A stretch of 64,000 nt of DNA from Murdochiella sp. Marseille-P8839. GTDB lineage: Bacteria; Bacillota; Clostridia; Tissierellales; Peptoniphilaceae. Positions 36,413 through 45,504 of this stretch are shown here, one piece after another. A program made the translations under genes and the position numbers. The notes below the pieces were generated by a model. The model ran no database searches. It saw only the letters and a program-made list of their open reading frames with translations, and was not told the origin of the DNA. The DNA is taken from positions 66,789 to 130,788 of the forward strand of contig JAIKLF010000001.1 of the NCBI GenBank assembly GCA_019753405.1, in the 5' to 3' direction. How positions within the stretch are numbered: the first letter of the stretch is position 1; each line of letters starts with the position of its first letter.

Positions 36413-37297
36413 ATGAGAATTGCCTGTATCGGCGATGTGCACTATACCTCCATGTTTTTGCACGGATCAGCCAAACGAAATTTAAATCGACAATTTTATA
36501 CGCGTTTCTTTCAGACGTTTTTTTCCGTCGAGGCGGATCGCTATGTTTGTCTTGGAGATCTGACGCACTTCGGTACAAAACGGCAATTGCGTGAAATTTT
36601 TTCGATTATCAACGAGACAAAGCGGGAAGACCAGCGTTTTGAACCGGTTATCGGCAACCATGATATCCTTTTTGGCGGAAAAGAAACCTTTCGAGCCATC
36701 AGCGGATTGCGCTGGCTCTACCGTGCGGACGATCAGGAAGATGTGCGCTTGCTGTATTTGGACACCGCGCGCGTTGCGGCATTTCGCAAGAATTCATCCT
36801 ACATGGGCATAGAACAGTCCCGTTGGATTTGCGACCAACTTCTTAGCGCCGGGTCAAAACCGGTGGTGGTGTTCGCGCATCATCCATGTAATCATGTTCG
36901 CATGACCGACAGTCAAGGACGTTATCTCACGCATATGTCACTGGACGATGTGCTCGAACTCAAGAGCGGTACGGCAATTTATATCAATGGCCACAAGCAT
37001 AAAGACTGCTACCATGTGGACAAGAACTGGGCGTTTTTGCAATTCAGCGATATTTTGGATGAGCCCGTGATTCGCATCTTGGAGCTGGATGAAGGAAACT
37101 TGAGCATGGAATCCGTCCCCATCACCGATCCGGAAATGTTGCATTCCGCAAAAGTGATTATTCGCTCGGTAGGTACTTTTATGCGCAAGAAGAATGATCA
37201 ACAATTTGCCGAGGTGGAGGATTTAACTCTTCAACAAAATGAGGATGAAAGCAGTTTTGAACTTGACTTTTCTCCGCGTCCTGCAGCAAGAGCATAG
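36413..37297 (+). CDS. Calcineurin-like metallophosphoesterase
   Basis: A 294-residue cytosolic phosphoesterase with the full dimetal motif set: GDVH (about 6-9), GDLTHFG, GNHD, the AHHP histidine and GHKH. The substrate cannot be told; relatives include phosphodiesterases and protein phosphatases. A roughly 60-residue acidic C-terminal tail follows the domain. The ATG has AAAGGA 6 nt upstream. A TATAGT at 36358-36363 may be its -10 box. Confidence 0.85.
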   Translation: MRIACIGDVHYTSMFLHGSAKRNLNRQFYTRFFQTFFSVEADRYVCLGDLTHFGTKRQLREIFSIINETKREDQRFEPVIGNHDILFGGKETFRAISGLRWLYRADDQEDVRLLYLDTARVAAFRKNSSYMGIEQSRWICDQLLSAGSKPVVVFAHHPCNHVRMTDSQGRYLTHMSLDDVLELKSGTAIYINGHKHKDCYHVDKNWAFLQFSDILDEPVIRILELDEGNLSMESVPITDPEMLHSAKVIIRSVGTFMRKKNDQQFAEVEDLTLQQNEDESSFELDFSPRPAARA

Positions 37298-37400
37298 ACC
37301 TTGAGGAGACGAAACCAAGTCGCACGTCGGCGCGATTTTTTTCAAGCATGAAGAAAACGTTATCCAATTGAACGTTACTCAAGTGATAAAAGGAGAGAGA

Positions 37401-38210
37401 ATGAAATCGACAGAACAGAACGAAAGACAGCAAGACAGGATATCGGATGTCTTGGCGGTGCAGCGCAATCATCGCACGATTCGTCAGTTTACCGATGAAC
37501 CGATAGACAAAATGCAAATTGCGGAAATTAAGGCGGTCGCCGATCGCACAGCGAGCTCCATGGGCTTACAAATGGCCTCCGTGCTTCGTATTACCGACCA
37601 ATCGATACGAACCGTTTTTGGTGAAGTGACAGGCCAGCCCTATGTCGCCGATGCACCGGAACTTTGGGTCTTCGTCGCGGATCTCCATCGCAATGCGACC
37701 ATTGTGGAACAAAAAACGGGAAAGAAGCCCGTCATCGGCATGGGAAAATTCATGTCTGCCTATGCGGATGCTCTGCTTATGGCACAAAATGTCATGAACG
37801 CCGTGGAAGCTCTTGGCCTCGGGGGAGCTTTTATCGGCAGTATTGCGAATGATCTTTCGCGTGTTCGACAGGCACTTCATTTGCCGGACGGTACTTATGC
37901 CGCTCTTGCGGTGATTTTTGGCCATCCGGATCAGACGCCCGAGCAAAAACCGCGGATGCCGCAGAATATGCGCTTTTTTGAAAACACCTATCCGACAGAT
38001 GACACTTATCTTGGTGAGTGGGACGCCTATGACGAACAAATGCAGGCCTATACGGACCTTCGTCATCCGGATAAGACGCTTCCCTCCTTCACAGACCAAG
38101 CCATTCGAAGTTTCTCCGGTCCGGCAAACGGTCGTGACGCGCTCTTGTCATTTTTGTCCCGTTCAGGATTTCAACTTTTTTCGGAAGATAGGGAATCGTC
38201 CAAGGCATAG
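37401..38210 (+). CDS. NfsA-type nitroreductase / NADPH-flavin oxidoreductase
   Basis: A 269-residue FMN-binding nitroreductase-fold protein of the oxygen-insensitive NfsA/FRP type. RNHRTIRQFTDEPI near the N-terminus contacts FMN phosphate. ADALLMAQNVMNAVEALGLGGAFIGSI is the conserved flavin-binding helix-strand. A C-terminal extension likely contributes to dimer and NADPH contacts. The ATG at 37401 has AAAGGAG upstream. The physiological electron acceptor is unknown. Confidence 0.85.
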   Translation: MKSTEQNERQQDRISDVLAVQRNHRTIRQFTDEPIDKMQIAEIKAVADRTASSMGLQMASVLRITDQSIRTVFGEVTGQPYVADAPELWVFVADLHRNATIVEQKTGKKPVIGMGKFMSAYADALLMAQNVMNAVEALGLGGAFIGSIANDLSRVRQALHLPDGTYAALAVIFGHPDQTPEQKPRMPQNMRFFENTYPTDDTYLGEWDAYDEQMQAYTDLRHPDKTLPSFTDQAIRSFSGPANGRDALLSFLSRSGFQLFSEDRESSKA

Positions 38211-38264
38211 CGAAGGGGAAGTACAGCGGATACGGCAGTGAAGCGGAGAACAAAGGAGATTATC

Positions 38265-39647
38265 GTGAAAATACCTCTTTTTTCTTATATTGATGAAGCA
38301 ATCGAACTCAAGCATTCGTTGCGTTTTGAGATTGAAGAAGCACAGCAGGCGATTGACTCATTTTTTGAGCAGAGTTTCGGACATATGGACAGCTTTGTCA
38401 ATTACACCTCGCGCGTGAAGGCGGATGACAGCTTAAAAGAGAAAATTATTCGTCAGAATTTGTTGTATACGGTTTCGGCGGAGCAGCTCTTCGGGCATAT
38501 TTCCGATTTGATCGGAAGTCGTATCGAATGCCGTTTCATCCGGGATGAAGAGCAAATTTATCGTACGCTGTTCAAACTTTTCCCCACAAAACGTTCCGAC
38601 GGCTTTTACCAATGCGATCGCGATCCGCGTATTGAATTGCGTTTGGATGAGCCGCAGCCGAAGAATCAAAAGAACGGCTATCGTTCCTATCGTGTTGACG
38701 GTCATTTTCTGGGCAAACATGTACTCAATTTTGAATTGCAGATTAAGAGTATCGTCAACGTTTTTTGGAACGAAATTGACCATAAGATACTGTATAAAAA
38801 CTATAATTATGTGCTGACGGAAAAGTTTGTGCATGACATTATGGACTCGATCATGGGCGATTTGGTCATCATTGATCGGCAAATGGAGATGCTTTACGAT
38901 CAGTTGGGAACACTCGATTCGCCGGATCAGTTTCAGGCGCGCGATCAGCTGAAGACCATGATCGGCCGTTTGGTGCAGGATGCCTATCTCCTGCCTTTGC
39001 GGGAACAGTACCATGTCAGTTTTGATTTTCGTCTGGCAATTGATTTGCTTACCGACTTCCTTTTTGCACGGGTGGAATACGAATCACGCGAACAGTATGC
39101 GACGGAGTTTTTGCGCATCATGGATGATGCCTTTAGCGGACAGCATGTACTGGAACTTTTCGGTGAACGCATTACGTTTGATCCGCCGATTCACTATCAT
39201 GATCCTATGACTGCCTGGTTCGGAGCACGACTGGAAAAAATTGCGAACGAAGATATCCTTTGGAATCTGTTGGTGCACATTCTTTTTGACTTGAACACCC
39301 ATATGAAACCGCGCGAGCTCTTCCGCACTTTTGTGGATTATCTTTATTTTCGCGTGATCAACGCGATTCGCGAAGCATACCGTGAAGAGGGGCGGAACGT
39401 GGAAAAAGCGGAGGAATTGATCGATGCCATGACGGAGGGCTATCTGCAACATGCAACGATGGCTCGTCTGCTTCCGCAGGATTTTATTCGTGCCGGCACT
39501 GCTTCGCTTAAACGTAACGTTTCAGTCACCCTTCGAACAGAAGATCCGAACGACAAAGAGGCCATCCTGGCACATTTTCGGCGCTTTTATCCGTTGCGTG
39601 CGCTGGAAACGGTAGAAGATGAGGAAAAACATGAGAACGGTGATTAA
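38265..39647 (+). CDS. RelA/SpoT synthetase-domain protein with long C-terminal extension
   Basis: A 460-residue protein. Residues about 10-190 form a (p)ppGpp synthetase domain with SRVKADDSLKEKI (R-K-S-K nucleotide motif), DLIGSRIECRF, NGYRSYRVDGHF and FELQIKSIVNVFWNEIDH, matching the catalytic features of small alarmone synthetases. Hydrolase, TGS and ACT domains of long RelA are absent. Instead roughly 250 mostly helical residues of unknown function follow. GTG at 38265 is preferred, with AAAGGAG correctly spaced; an upstream in-frame GTG at 38238 is weaker. It overlaps the next gene by about 17 bases. Confidence 0.82.
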   Translation: MKIPLFSYIDEAIELKHSLRFEIEEAQQAIDSFFEQSFGHMDSFVNYTSRVKADDSLKEKIIRQNLLYTVSAEQLFGHISDLIGSRIECRFIRDEEQIYRTLFKLFPTKRSDGFYQCDRDPRIELRLDEPQPKNQKNGYRSYRVDGHFLGKHVLNFELQIKSIVNVFWNEIDHKILYKNYNYVLTEKFVHDIMDSIMGDLVIIDRQMEMLYDQLGTLDSPDQFQARDQLKTMIGRLVQDAYLLPLREQYHVSFDFRLAIDLLTDFLFARVEYESREQYATEFLRIMDDAFSGQHVLELFGERITFDPPIHYHDPMTAWFGARLEKIANEDILWNLLVHILFDLNTHMKPRELFRTFVDYLYFRVINAIREAYREEGRNVEKAEELIDAMTEGYLQHATMARLLPQDFIRAGTASLKRNVSVTLRTEDPNDKEAILAHFRRFYPLRALETVEDEEKHENGD

Positions 39648-40956
39648 AAATGCAACCGTCGTCACGATGAATGATGCAGGAGATATCTTACATGAAGCCG
39701 ACGTTGTGATTGAAGACGGGCGAATTGTGACACTTTTTTCGTCCCTTACCGGAGAGGAAGCGTATCCGTCGGTCGAGAAACGAAGATCCGCGGACGTTCA
39801 GATCGATGCGGAAGGAGACGTGCTTCTTCCGGGATTGATCAATGCCCATACGCATTTGGCCATGAGCCTTTTTCGCAACTACGGCAACGATGTGGCCTTA
39901 AAAGAATGGCTTGAGGACTATATCTGGCCGCTCGAGGCGCATCTGACGCGTGAAGAGATAGTCGCCGGAGCAAAGCTCAGTATTCTGGAGATGCTGCGCG
40001 GAGGAACCACGACGTTTGCGGATATGTATATGGAGGAAGATGCCATCGCTGAAGCGGTGAAGGAGATGGGGATTCGCGCTTTACTGTGTCCTGCCTTCAC
40101 GGACGGCAGTATCGCTACGCGGCCGGAAGAAGTGAAACGCCTTGCGGCGTACCAAAAGCCGGAAGGACGCATACAAATGCGTCTCGCTCCGCACGCGGTG
40201 TACACCTGCTCACCGGAGACGTTACATAAAGTTAAAGCCTTGGGAGACGAGTGGGGCATTGGCTTTCACCTTCATCTTGCAGAGACGCGCGAAGAAGATG
40301 AACAGTGCCGAAAAACCTATGGTATGTCGCCGACGATGCTGATGGATCGTGCAGGACTTCTCGGTCCGGAGACGATGCTTGCCCATGCGATTTGGCTGGA
40401 TGACGACGACATCGCCTGTATCGCGGCACGCGGAGCGTGTTGTGTGTATAATCCGGTGAGCAATATGAAATTGGCAAGCGGCTTTATGCCCTTGGAAAAA
40501 CTGCACAGGGCGGGAGTGACGGTTGCGCTCGGTACGGACGGCCCCAGTTCCAATAATACGCAGGATATGTTCCGGGAAATGCTGATCGGATCCCTCATCC
40601 AAAAAGGCCATATGCTGGATCCAACCGCTGCGGACGCGCACACCATGTTGTGGATGGCGACACGGGGCGGCGCACTTGCGATCGGCCAAGAGAAGGATTT
40701 AGGCAGTATTGAAGTAGGGAAGAAAGCGGATCTGATTCTGGTGGATTTCCGTCATGTGCGCCATACTCCAAAGCCTGAAGATATTGAAGCGGCGCTGGTC
40801 TACGCTACAGCCTCCGATGACGTTCGACTGACCATGGTCGACGGCGTTCTTCGGATGCAGGATGGCCGTTTTCCGGGACAAAACGAGGAAGCAATTTGTC
40901 AGGAGGCCGAGAACGCTTGGCGGAAGCTGCATGAGCAGAAGGGACAACACGCATGA
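39631..40956 (+). CDS. mtaD: 5-Methylthioadenosine/S-adenosylhomocysteine deaminase (amidohydrolase)
   Basis: A 441-residue amidohydrolase of the MtaD/TrzN group. It carries the metal-binding NAHTHLAMSLFRNYG with WLEDYIWPLE after it, HLHLAETREE and LGTDGPSSNN. Members deaminate MTA, SAH or adenosine derivatives, and MTA/SAH deamination is the commonest role in anaerobes lacking MTA nucleosidase. The ATG at 39631 has GATGAGG upstream; ATG at 39619 sits in that site. It overlaps the acpS-nnrD gene by 4 bases. Confidence 0.85.
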   Translation: MRTVIKNATVVTMNDAGDILHEADVVIEDGRIVTLFSSLTGEEAYPSVEKRRSADVQIDAEGDVLLPGLINAHTHLAMSLFRNYGNDVALKEWLEDYIWPLEAHLTREEIVAGAKLSILEMLRGGTTTFADMYMEEDAIAEAVKEMGIRALLCPAFTDGSIATRPEEVKRLAAYQKPEGRIQMRLAPHAVYTCSPETLHKVKALGDEWGIGFHLHLAETREEDEQCRKTYGMSPTMLMDRAGLLGPETMLAHAIWLDDDDIACIAARGACCVYNPVSNMKLASGFMPLEKLHRAGVTVALGTDGPSSNNTQDMFREMLIGSLIQKGHMLDPTAADAHTMLWMATRGGALAIGQEKDLGSIEVGKKADLILVDFRHVRHTPKPEDIEAALVYATASDDVRLTMVDGVLRMQDGRFPGQNEEAICQEAENAWRKLHEQKGQHA

Positions 40957-42350
40957 TCGGCATCGATGTCGTAGATATTGCTCGCTTTTCTGCCGGAAAA
41001 CAGGGATCGTCTTTTCTACACCGCGTATTTACGGAAGAGGAACGTCGCTATATAGAAAACAGTCCGCATCCCGTTGAAACCATAGCGGGCCTGTATGCGG
41101 CAAAAGAAGCCATCGGCAAAGCCTTGGGAACGGGCATCGGAACCGTCCCATTTCATGCCATGGAAATCATCCATGATGAAACCGGTTGTCCGCAGGTTCG
41201 TTTGTACGGCGAGGCATCAGAGCAACTCAAGCGCTGTTGTGCGCGTCAAGCGGAGATCGCCATCACCCACGATGCCGGTGTAGCCGTGGCGGTATGCGTA
41301 TTAATAACGAATCAAACCGCGGATCCGTCTTTTGCTGTGGAATCCCCCCTTTTTAGAAACCGGTTGTCGCCTTCTTCGGCATGGCCTTCGGCGAGAGCCT
41401 TGGCGTTGCTGCATGCGCCGGGAGGACAACATCGTGAGCTTGCGGCCTCTCTTTTGCATCGCGATCGGACGGGATACAAAACACAATACGGAAAAGTGGC
41501 CGTTATCGGCGGATCTCGCGGGATGGTCGGCTCAGTGTGCCTTGCAGCGGAAGCGGCGCTTCGCAGTGGTGCCGGACTTGTTTATGCCGTAGTGCCGGAA
41601 AGTATTGCTTCAGCGGTGCAGAATAAATTGTTGGAAGCCATTGTTCGTCCGATTCCGGATGACGGCTGCGGTCATTTTACGGTGACCCACCTGCCGCATA
41701 TTTTGGAAGCCGTCTCGGATTGTTCTTCCGTGGCCATCGGTCCGGGCATGAGCCGTTTTTCCGAGGCGACCTCATTTGTGGCCAATGTATTGGAACGTCT
41801 TGCCGTTCCTTGTGTCATTGATGCCGATGCCATCAACGCTCTCGCGCCCTGTCCCGAACGGCTGAAAACGCTCGAACAGGACATTGTCCTCACTCCTCAT
41901 GAAATGGAAATGAGTCGTATCAGCGGCAAACCACTGAATCTTCTGCGCGCGCATCGCAGGGAGACAGCGGAGCGATTTGCTGTGGATTTTCGTGCTTTTG
42001 TGGTATTAAAAGGAGCGGATACCGTCATTACGGACGGAAAACATACTACATTCAATCCGAGCGGCACGCCGGGCATGGCAACGGCCGGTTCGGGGGATGT
42101 GTTGACGGGTATGCTTGCCGCGTTTCTGGGTGCGGGCTATCCCACACGAACGGCGGCGCGTCTGGCCTGTGATTTGCACGGCTTGGCGGGTGAGTTTGCC
42201 GCGGAAGCGGTGGGCGAAGAGTGCATGATTGCGTCCGATTTGCTAAAGTATTTACCGACAGCATTTCGGTTGTTTCATGTTTTGCGTGAACAGGAAGAAC
42301 ATGATCGGGAAGGGAAAGGGGATGTGCATGCAAAAGGTGACCAGAGGTGA
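40953..42350 (+). CDS. acpS-nnrD: Fused holo-ACP synthase and ADP-dependent NAD(P)H-hydrate dehydratase
   Basis: A single 465-residue frame. Residues 1-120 are a complete Acp[11 protein letters not shown] with the Mg2+ Asp, [11 protein letters not shown], and [15 protein letters not shown]. Residues about 150-445 are a YjeF-C/NnrD carbohydrate-kinase-like domain ([70 protein letters not shown]). The usual NnrE epimerase partner is absent, and its place in the fusion is taken by AcpS. Predicted activities are 4'-phosphopantetheinylation of acyl carrier protein and repair of hydrated NADH. No stop or frameshift occurs in the linker (about 120-150). Confidence 0.9.
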   Translation: MIGIDVVDIARFSAGKQGSSFLHRVFTEEERRYIENSPHPVETIAGLYAAKEAIGKALGTGIGTVPFHAMEIIHDETGCPQVRLYGEASEQLKRCCARQAEIAITHDAGVAVAVCVLITNQTADPSFAVESPLFRNRLSPSSAWPSARALALLHAPGGQHRELAASLLHRDRTGYKTQYGKVAVIGGSRGMVGSVCLAAEAALRSGAGLVYAVVPESIASAVQNKLLEAIVRPIPDDGCGHFTVTHLPHILEAVSDCSSVAIGPGMSRFSEATSFVANVLERLAVPCVIDADAINALAPCPERLKTLEQDIVLTPHEMEMSRISGKPLNLLRAHRRETAERFAVDFRAFVVLKGADTVITDGKHTTFNPSGTPGMATAGSGDVLTGMLAAFLGAGYPTRTAARLACDLHGLAGEFAAEAVGEECMIASDLLKYLPTAFRLFHVLREQEEHDREGKGDVHAKGDQR

Positions 42351-42702
42351 TCTTTTTTTTGCCGATTTGGATCCCGTACAGGGCTCCGAACAGGGCGGCG
42401 TGCGTCCCGTGGTCGTTTTGCAGAATAACGTCGGAAATAAATACAGTCCGACGATTATCGTTGCGGCGATTACTTCCCAGCGCAACAAAAATCACATGCC
42501 GACGCATGTTTATGTCACGCAGCGCAGCGATCTTCCCAAAGATTCGGTGGTGCTGTTGGAGCAGTTGCGTACAATAGATAAAAAGCGCCTGCAGATGAAA
42601 ATCGGCGCGTTTGACGAGAAAACAATGGCGTCCATTGACGAGGCGCTCGGTATATCCATCGGGCTTTTGCCGATGCGGAAGAGGAGAAGAGAAGACGAAT
42701 GA
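42328..42702 (+). CDS. mazF: MazF/EndoA (PemK-type) endoribonuclease without visible antitoxin gene
   Basis: A 124-residue mRNA interferase. It shows [29 protein letters not shown], in which the catalytic Arg lies, then IIVAAITSQ and [13 protein letters not shown]. The family cleaves mRNA at short motifs. The ATG at 42328 has AAAGGGG upstream and lies inside the 3' end of acpS-nnrD. Normally a MazE-type antitoxin is just upstream; here there is only the fusion gene. It overlaps map by 4 bases, so it is embedded in a housekeeping operon. Confidence 0.9.
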   Translation: MQKVTRGDLFFADLDPVQGSEQGGVRPVVVLQNNVGNKYSPTIIVAAITSQRNKNHMPTHVYVTQRSDLPKDSVVLLEQLRTIDKKRLQMKIGAFDEKTMASIDEALGISIGLLPMRKRRREDE

Positions 42703-43499
42703 TTACCATTAAGACCGAAGAACAGATTCAGGGGATGAAGGCGGCCGGTGAAATTTTGTGCAAGACGCATCTGGCTATTCGGCGCATCCTGCGTCCTGGC
42801 TTGACGACGCTGTCCGTGGACGCCTTTGCCGAAGCATTCATGCACTATAAGGATTCCACTCCCGAACAGAAGGGCTATCAGGGCTTTCCGTTCGCCCTGT
42901 GCATGAGTGTAAACGATGAAGTTTGTCACGGCTTTCCCGGCGAGCGGCGCCTGGAAGAAGGGGATATTTTATCGATTGATAACGTTGTGCGCTATCGCGA
43001 CTATTTGGCGGATTCCTGCTGGAGCTATGCCATCGGCACCCTGTCGCCGGAAGATCAAAAGCTCATGGACGTGACGAAAGAAGCACTATATCGCGGCGTG
43101 GATGCGGTTCGCGTCGGCAATCGTCTGGTTGCGATCGGACAGGCCATTCAGCCCTTTGTCGAAAAACAGGGATTTTCGGTGGTTCGTGACTTTATCGGTC
43201 ACGGCATCGGCAAGGAAATGCATGAAGATCCGCAAGTTTTACACTATGTCACCAAACAACGTGGCATTCGCCTGCGCGAGAACATGGTACTCACCGTTGA
43301 ACCCATGATCAATGCAGGAGACTGGCCGGTTGTGTTGGATGCCAACGGTTGGACGGCCCGTACAAAGGATGGCAGGAAGTCCTGTCAATATGAACATACC
43401 ATTGCGGTCCGACCGGACGGCCCGGAAGTGTTGACGGAACAGGAAAATACGTCCTTGACAAACGAGGAAATCGACTGGATTGATTCGTACCGGTTTTAA
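42699..43499 (+). CDS. map: Methionine aminopeptidase, type I
   Basis: A 266-residue dimetal enzyme removing the initiator Met. Ligands are visible: the two Asp in [18 protein letters not shown], His in [12 protein letters not shown], Glu in TVEPMIN and Glu in [23 protein letters not shown] is the conserved substrate-pocket region. The ATG overlaps the mazF stop. A terminator follows. No extended N-terminal SEC-C zinc motif is present, although part of the family has one. Confidence 0.94.
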   Translation: MITIKTEEQIQGMKAAGEILCKTHLAIRRILRPGLTTLSVDAFAEAFMHYKDSTPEQKGYQGFPFALCMSVNDEVCHGFPGERRLEEGDILSIDNVVRYRDYLADSCWSYAIGTLSPEDQKLMDVTKEALYRGVDAVRVGNRLVAIGQAIQPFVEKQGFSVVRDFIGHGIGKEMHEDPQVLHYVTKQRGIRLRENMVLTVEPMINAGDWPVVLDANGWTARTKDGRKSCQYEHTIAVRPDGPEVLTEQENTSLTNEEIDWIDSYRF

Positions 43500-43524
43500 G
43501 AAAAAAGCCTTTTAAGAATAAAAA

Positions 43525-43558
43525 GCCCGTCTGCAGCGGTTATGCAGACGGGCCTTTT
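43525..43558 (+). terminator. Terminator after map
   Basis: A perfect 11-bp stem GCCCGTCTGCA (43525-43535) / TGCAGACGGGC (43543-43553) with a 7-nt loop, then CTTTTCG. An upstream A-run lets it also serve the convergent minus-strand gene. Confidence 0.88.
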
Positions 43559-43592
43559 CGATTTGCAGTTTTATGACGATAAAGACCGGGGA

Positions 43593-45167
43593 CTAAAACA
43601 ACTCTGTTTCATACGGCTTACAGAGGGAAATACTTTTTTCCGCACCTTGAAAGGCACAAAAAGTGGTCAAGAACGTCTCGATATTTACCGTTAACTGATT
43701 TTCCTTGTCATAAATCGTCTGAATCATATCGCCGATTTCAAATAGCGCATTGCTGCTCAAAAAGCTATCGCGTACCCGAAGAATTTGTCCAACGTCATCG
43801 CCATCCAGATTCGGCTTGAGAAGATTGGTGATGAGCAGATCAATCGACTCCATCGGCGTTTTTTCGCTCTTGCTTTTCGTATGGGAGGTAAAATCGGCAA
43901 ACACCGAAAAGATAGAGGAGAGGGTGTCGGTCATAAAGGCTTCATGGGAAGGCCCGAAATGACTCTCGACTTTGATGTTCAAACGTCCATATTGACGGCG
44001 AAGATTGTTCAACAGCCCTGTCCAGTACTGCATAAGAACATAAAAGAGATGGATGGTGTTCGCGGAGGTGGCTTTTCCATGAACACGCTCCTGCAGCGAG
44101 TACAGCTCCTTCATGGCATCGATTGTGAATGCATGGTGATTCACGTAGGCACTCATGCAGAGAATCGCGGCCGAATTGAAGATGATCATCGGATGAAAAC
44201 AGGACCGTTGCGCAAGGAAGAGTGCATTGTTCAAATGGCAGGCAAGCATCAGGCTGTCTTCCAGCGGAATGGCGTGGCGCTTTGCCAAGGCCACCAAAGA
44301 TTTTTCCAGTGCGCGATCTTTTTCGGTCGCTTTTTTCGAGGAGAGGGATAAGCGATAGCCCTGTTCGGAGAGAGGATAACACAGGTCAAACAAGGCCTCT
44401 TTATCCAGAGGGAAGCCGAATGCCTCGCTATAGTGCGCACATTTTTCAGCAAAGTCTTTTTCCTGTATGCATTGGTCATAAAGCATGCAAAAATCGTCCG
44501 AATGCGTATAATTTTCTTTTCGATGTCCCTGGCGATAGCGTGTAGCGGCAATGGCAATCAGAAGCGAAAAGATTTCAAAGGGGAAGAGCGTCGTCATATT
44601 GCCGAAGAAAGGAGAAAAGTCGTGCACAAAGGCAGAACAAGTATCCATAAATTCCGCAGAAAACGGTTGATATTTGCCCGGATACAGTTCCAGGAAGAAA
44701 TCACGATAAAACGCGCGAATCGCTTCTTCCGCACCGACCATACGGCAGGGGCTGCTTTCAATTTGTAGATGGTATTGCTTCTTGGCAATTGCATTAAATT
44801 CATGGACAAGTCGGTAGGCGGAAGAAACGGATGCGTGTTCCTGTGCCGCCAGCGTTGTTAACGACAGATCTTCTTCAAAGAAAATACGACGAACAAGACG
44901 GAAAATCAGCTTGTTGTGCGTTATGGGAACATAAATTTCGGTTGGTTCAAAGGTGGGCGAAAAGGACGCATAAAGGTAGCCGTCCGAAATGCGCAGGCTT
45001 AGCCCCGGATACATCGCTTTCATTTTTTCAACGTCCGCAATGAGAGTGCTGTCCGTCATGTCTAAGGCCTTCTTGAGATCCTCCATGGCTATCCGAGGAT
45101 TCCCATAGATAAAATATTCCAGCATAATCAGTCGACGGTTCTCCGCATTGGAAATCAATTCGCGCAT
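43593..45167 (-). CDS. Mga/BglG-like helix-turn-helix regulator
   Basis: A 524-residue protein with two N-terminal winged helices (about 10-50: RRLIMLEYFIYGNPRIAMEDLKKALDMTDSTLIADVEKM; about 85-130: LTTLAAQEHASVSSAYRLVHEFN). A long helical central part has the layout of PRD-containing or Mga-type virulence and sugar regulators, but without clear phosphorylatable His-containing PRD motifs that I can place. The target is unknown; it is divergent from the LacI-type gene. The ATG has AAGGGAG 7 nt upstream. Confidence 0.75.
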   Translation of the reverse strand: MRELISNAENRRLIMLEYFIYGNPRIAMEDLKKALDMTDSTLIADVEKMKAMYPGLSLRISDGYLYASFSPTFEPTEIYVPITHNKLIFRLVRRIFFEEDLSLTTLAAQEHASVSSAYRLVHEFNAIAKKQYHLQIESSPCRMVGAEEAIRAFYRDFFLELYPGKYQPFSAEFMDTCSAFVHDFSPFFGNMTTLFPFEIFSLLIAIAATRYRQGHRKENYTHSDDFCMLYDQCIQEKDFAEKCAHYSEAFGFPLDKEALFDLCYPLSEQGYRLSLSSKKATEKDRALEKSLVALAKRHAIPLEDSLMLACHLNNALFLAQRSCFHPMIIFNSAAILCMSAYVNHHAFTIDAMKELYSLQERVHGKATSANTIHLFYVLMQYWTGLLNNLRRQYGRLNIKVESHFGPSHEAFMTDTLSSIFSVFADFTSHTKSKSEKTPMESIDLLITNLLKPNLDGDDVGQILRVRDSFLSSNALFEIGDMIQTIYDKENQLTVNIETFLTTFCAFQGAEKSISLCKPYETELF

Positions 45168-45353
45168 AGTTTTCTCCCTTCTCTATCTCTCGTCCGTCTT
45201 TTTATCGGACAAGCGCACTTCTTTTGTTAGTATACGCCATTATATTACTAATTTCATAACATTCGCGAGTGATTTTTTTGGTATTTTTTAATTCACAAGA
45301 CGAATGAATATGGTCGCGAAGAGAAATGCGCAATCACGTATGAAAACATTTCC

Positions 45354-45430
45354 TTGACGCATGCGGGGAGGGTCGCTATAATAAATTTAATCGTAGTGAT
45401 GGACAAACTTTACGTAAACGTTTACGTAAA
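45354..45430 (+). promoter_or_regulatory. Promoter and 22-bp palindromic LacI-type operator of the allose operon
   Basis: TTGACG (45354-45359), a 17-bp spacer and TATAAT (45377-45382). At 45409-45430 lies a perfect 22-bp palindrome with arms TTTACGTAAAC and GTTTACGTAAA, central AACGTT, the usual core of LacI-family operators, about 20 nt after the expected transcription start. The rest of 45168-45504 has no gene. Confidence 0.88.
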
Positions 45431-45504
45431 CGGAAAAAGAATTTTTATCCGGTTAAAAAGGAAAATGTCGGCATAAAACCTTCCATTCGTCGACAAAAAG
45501 GAAA

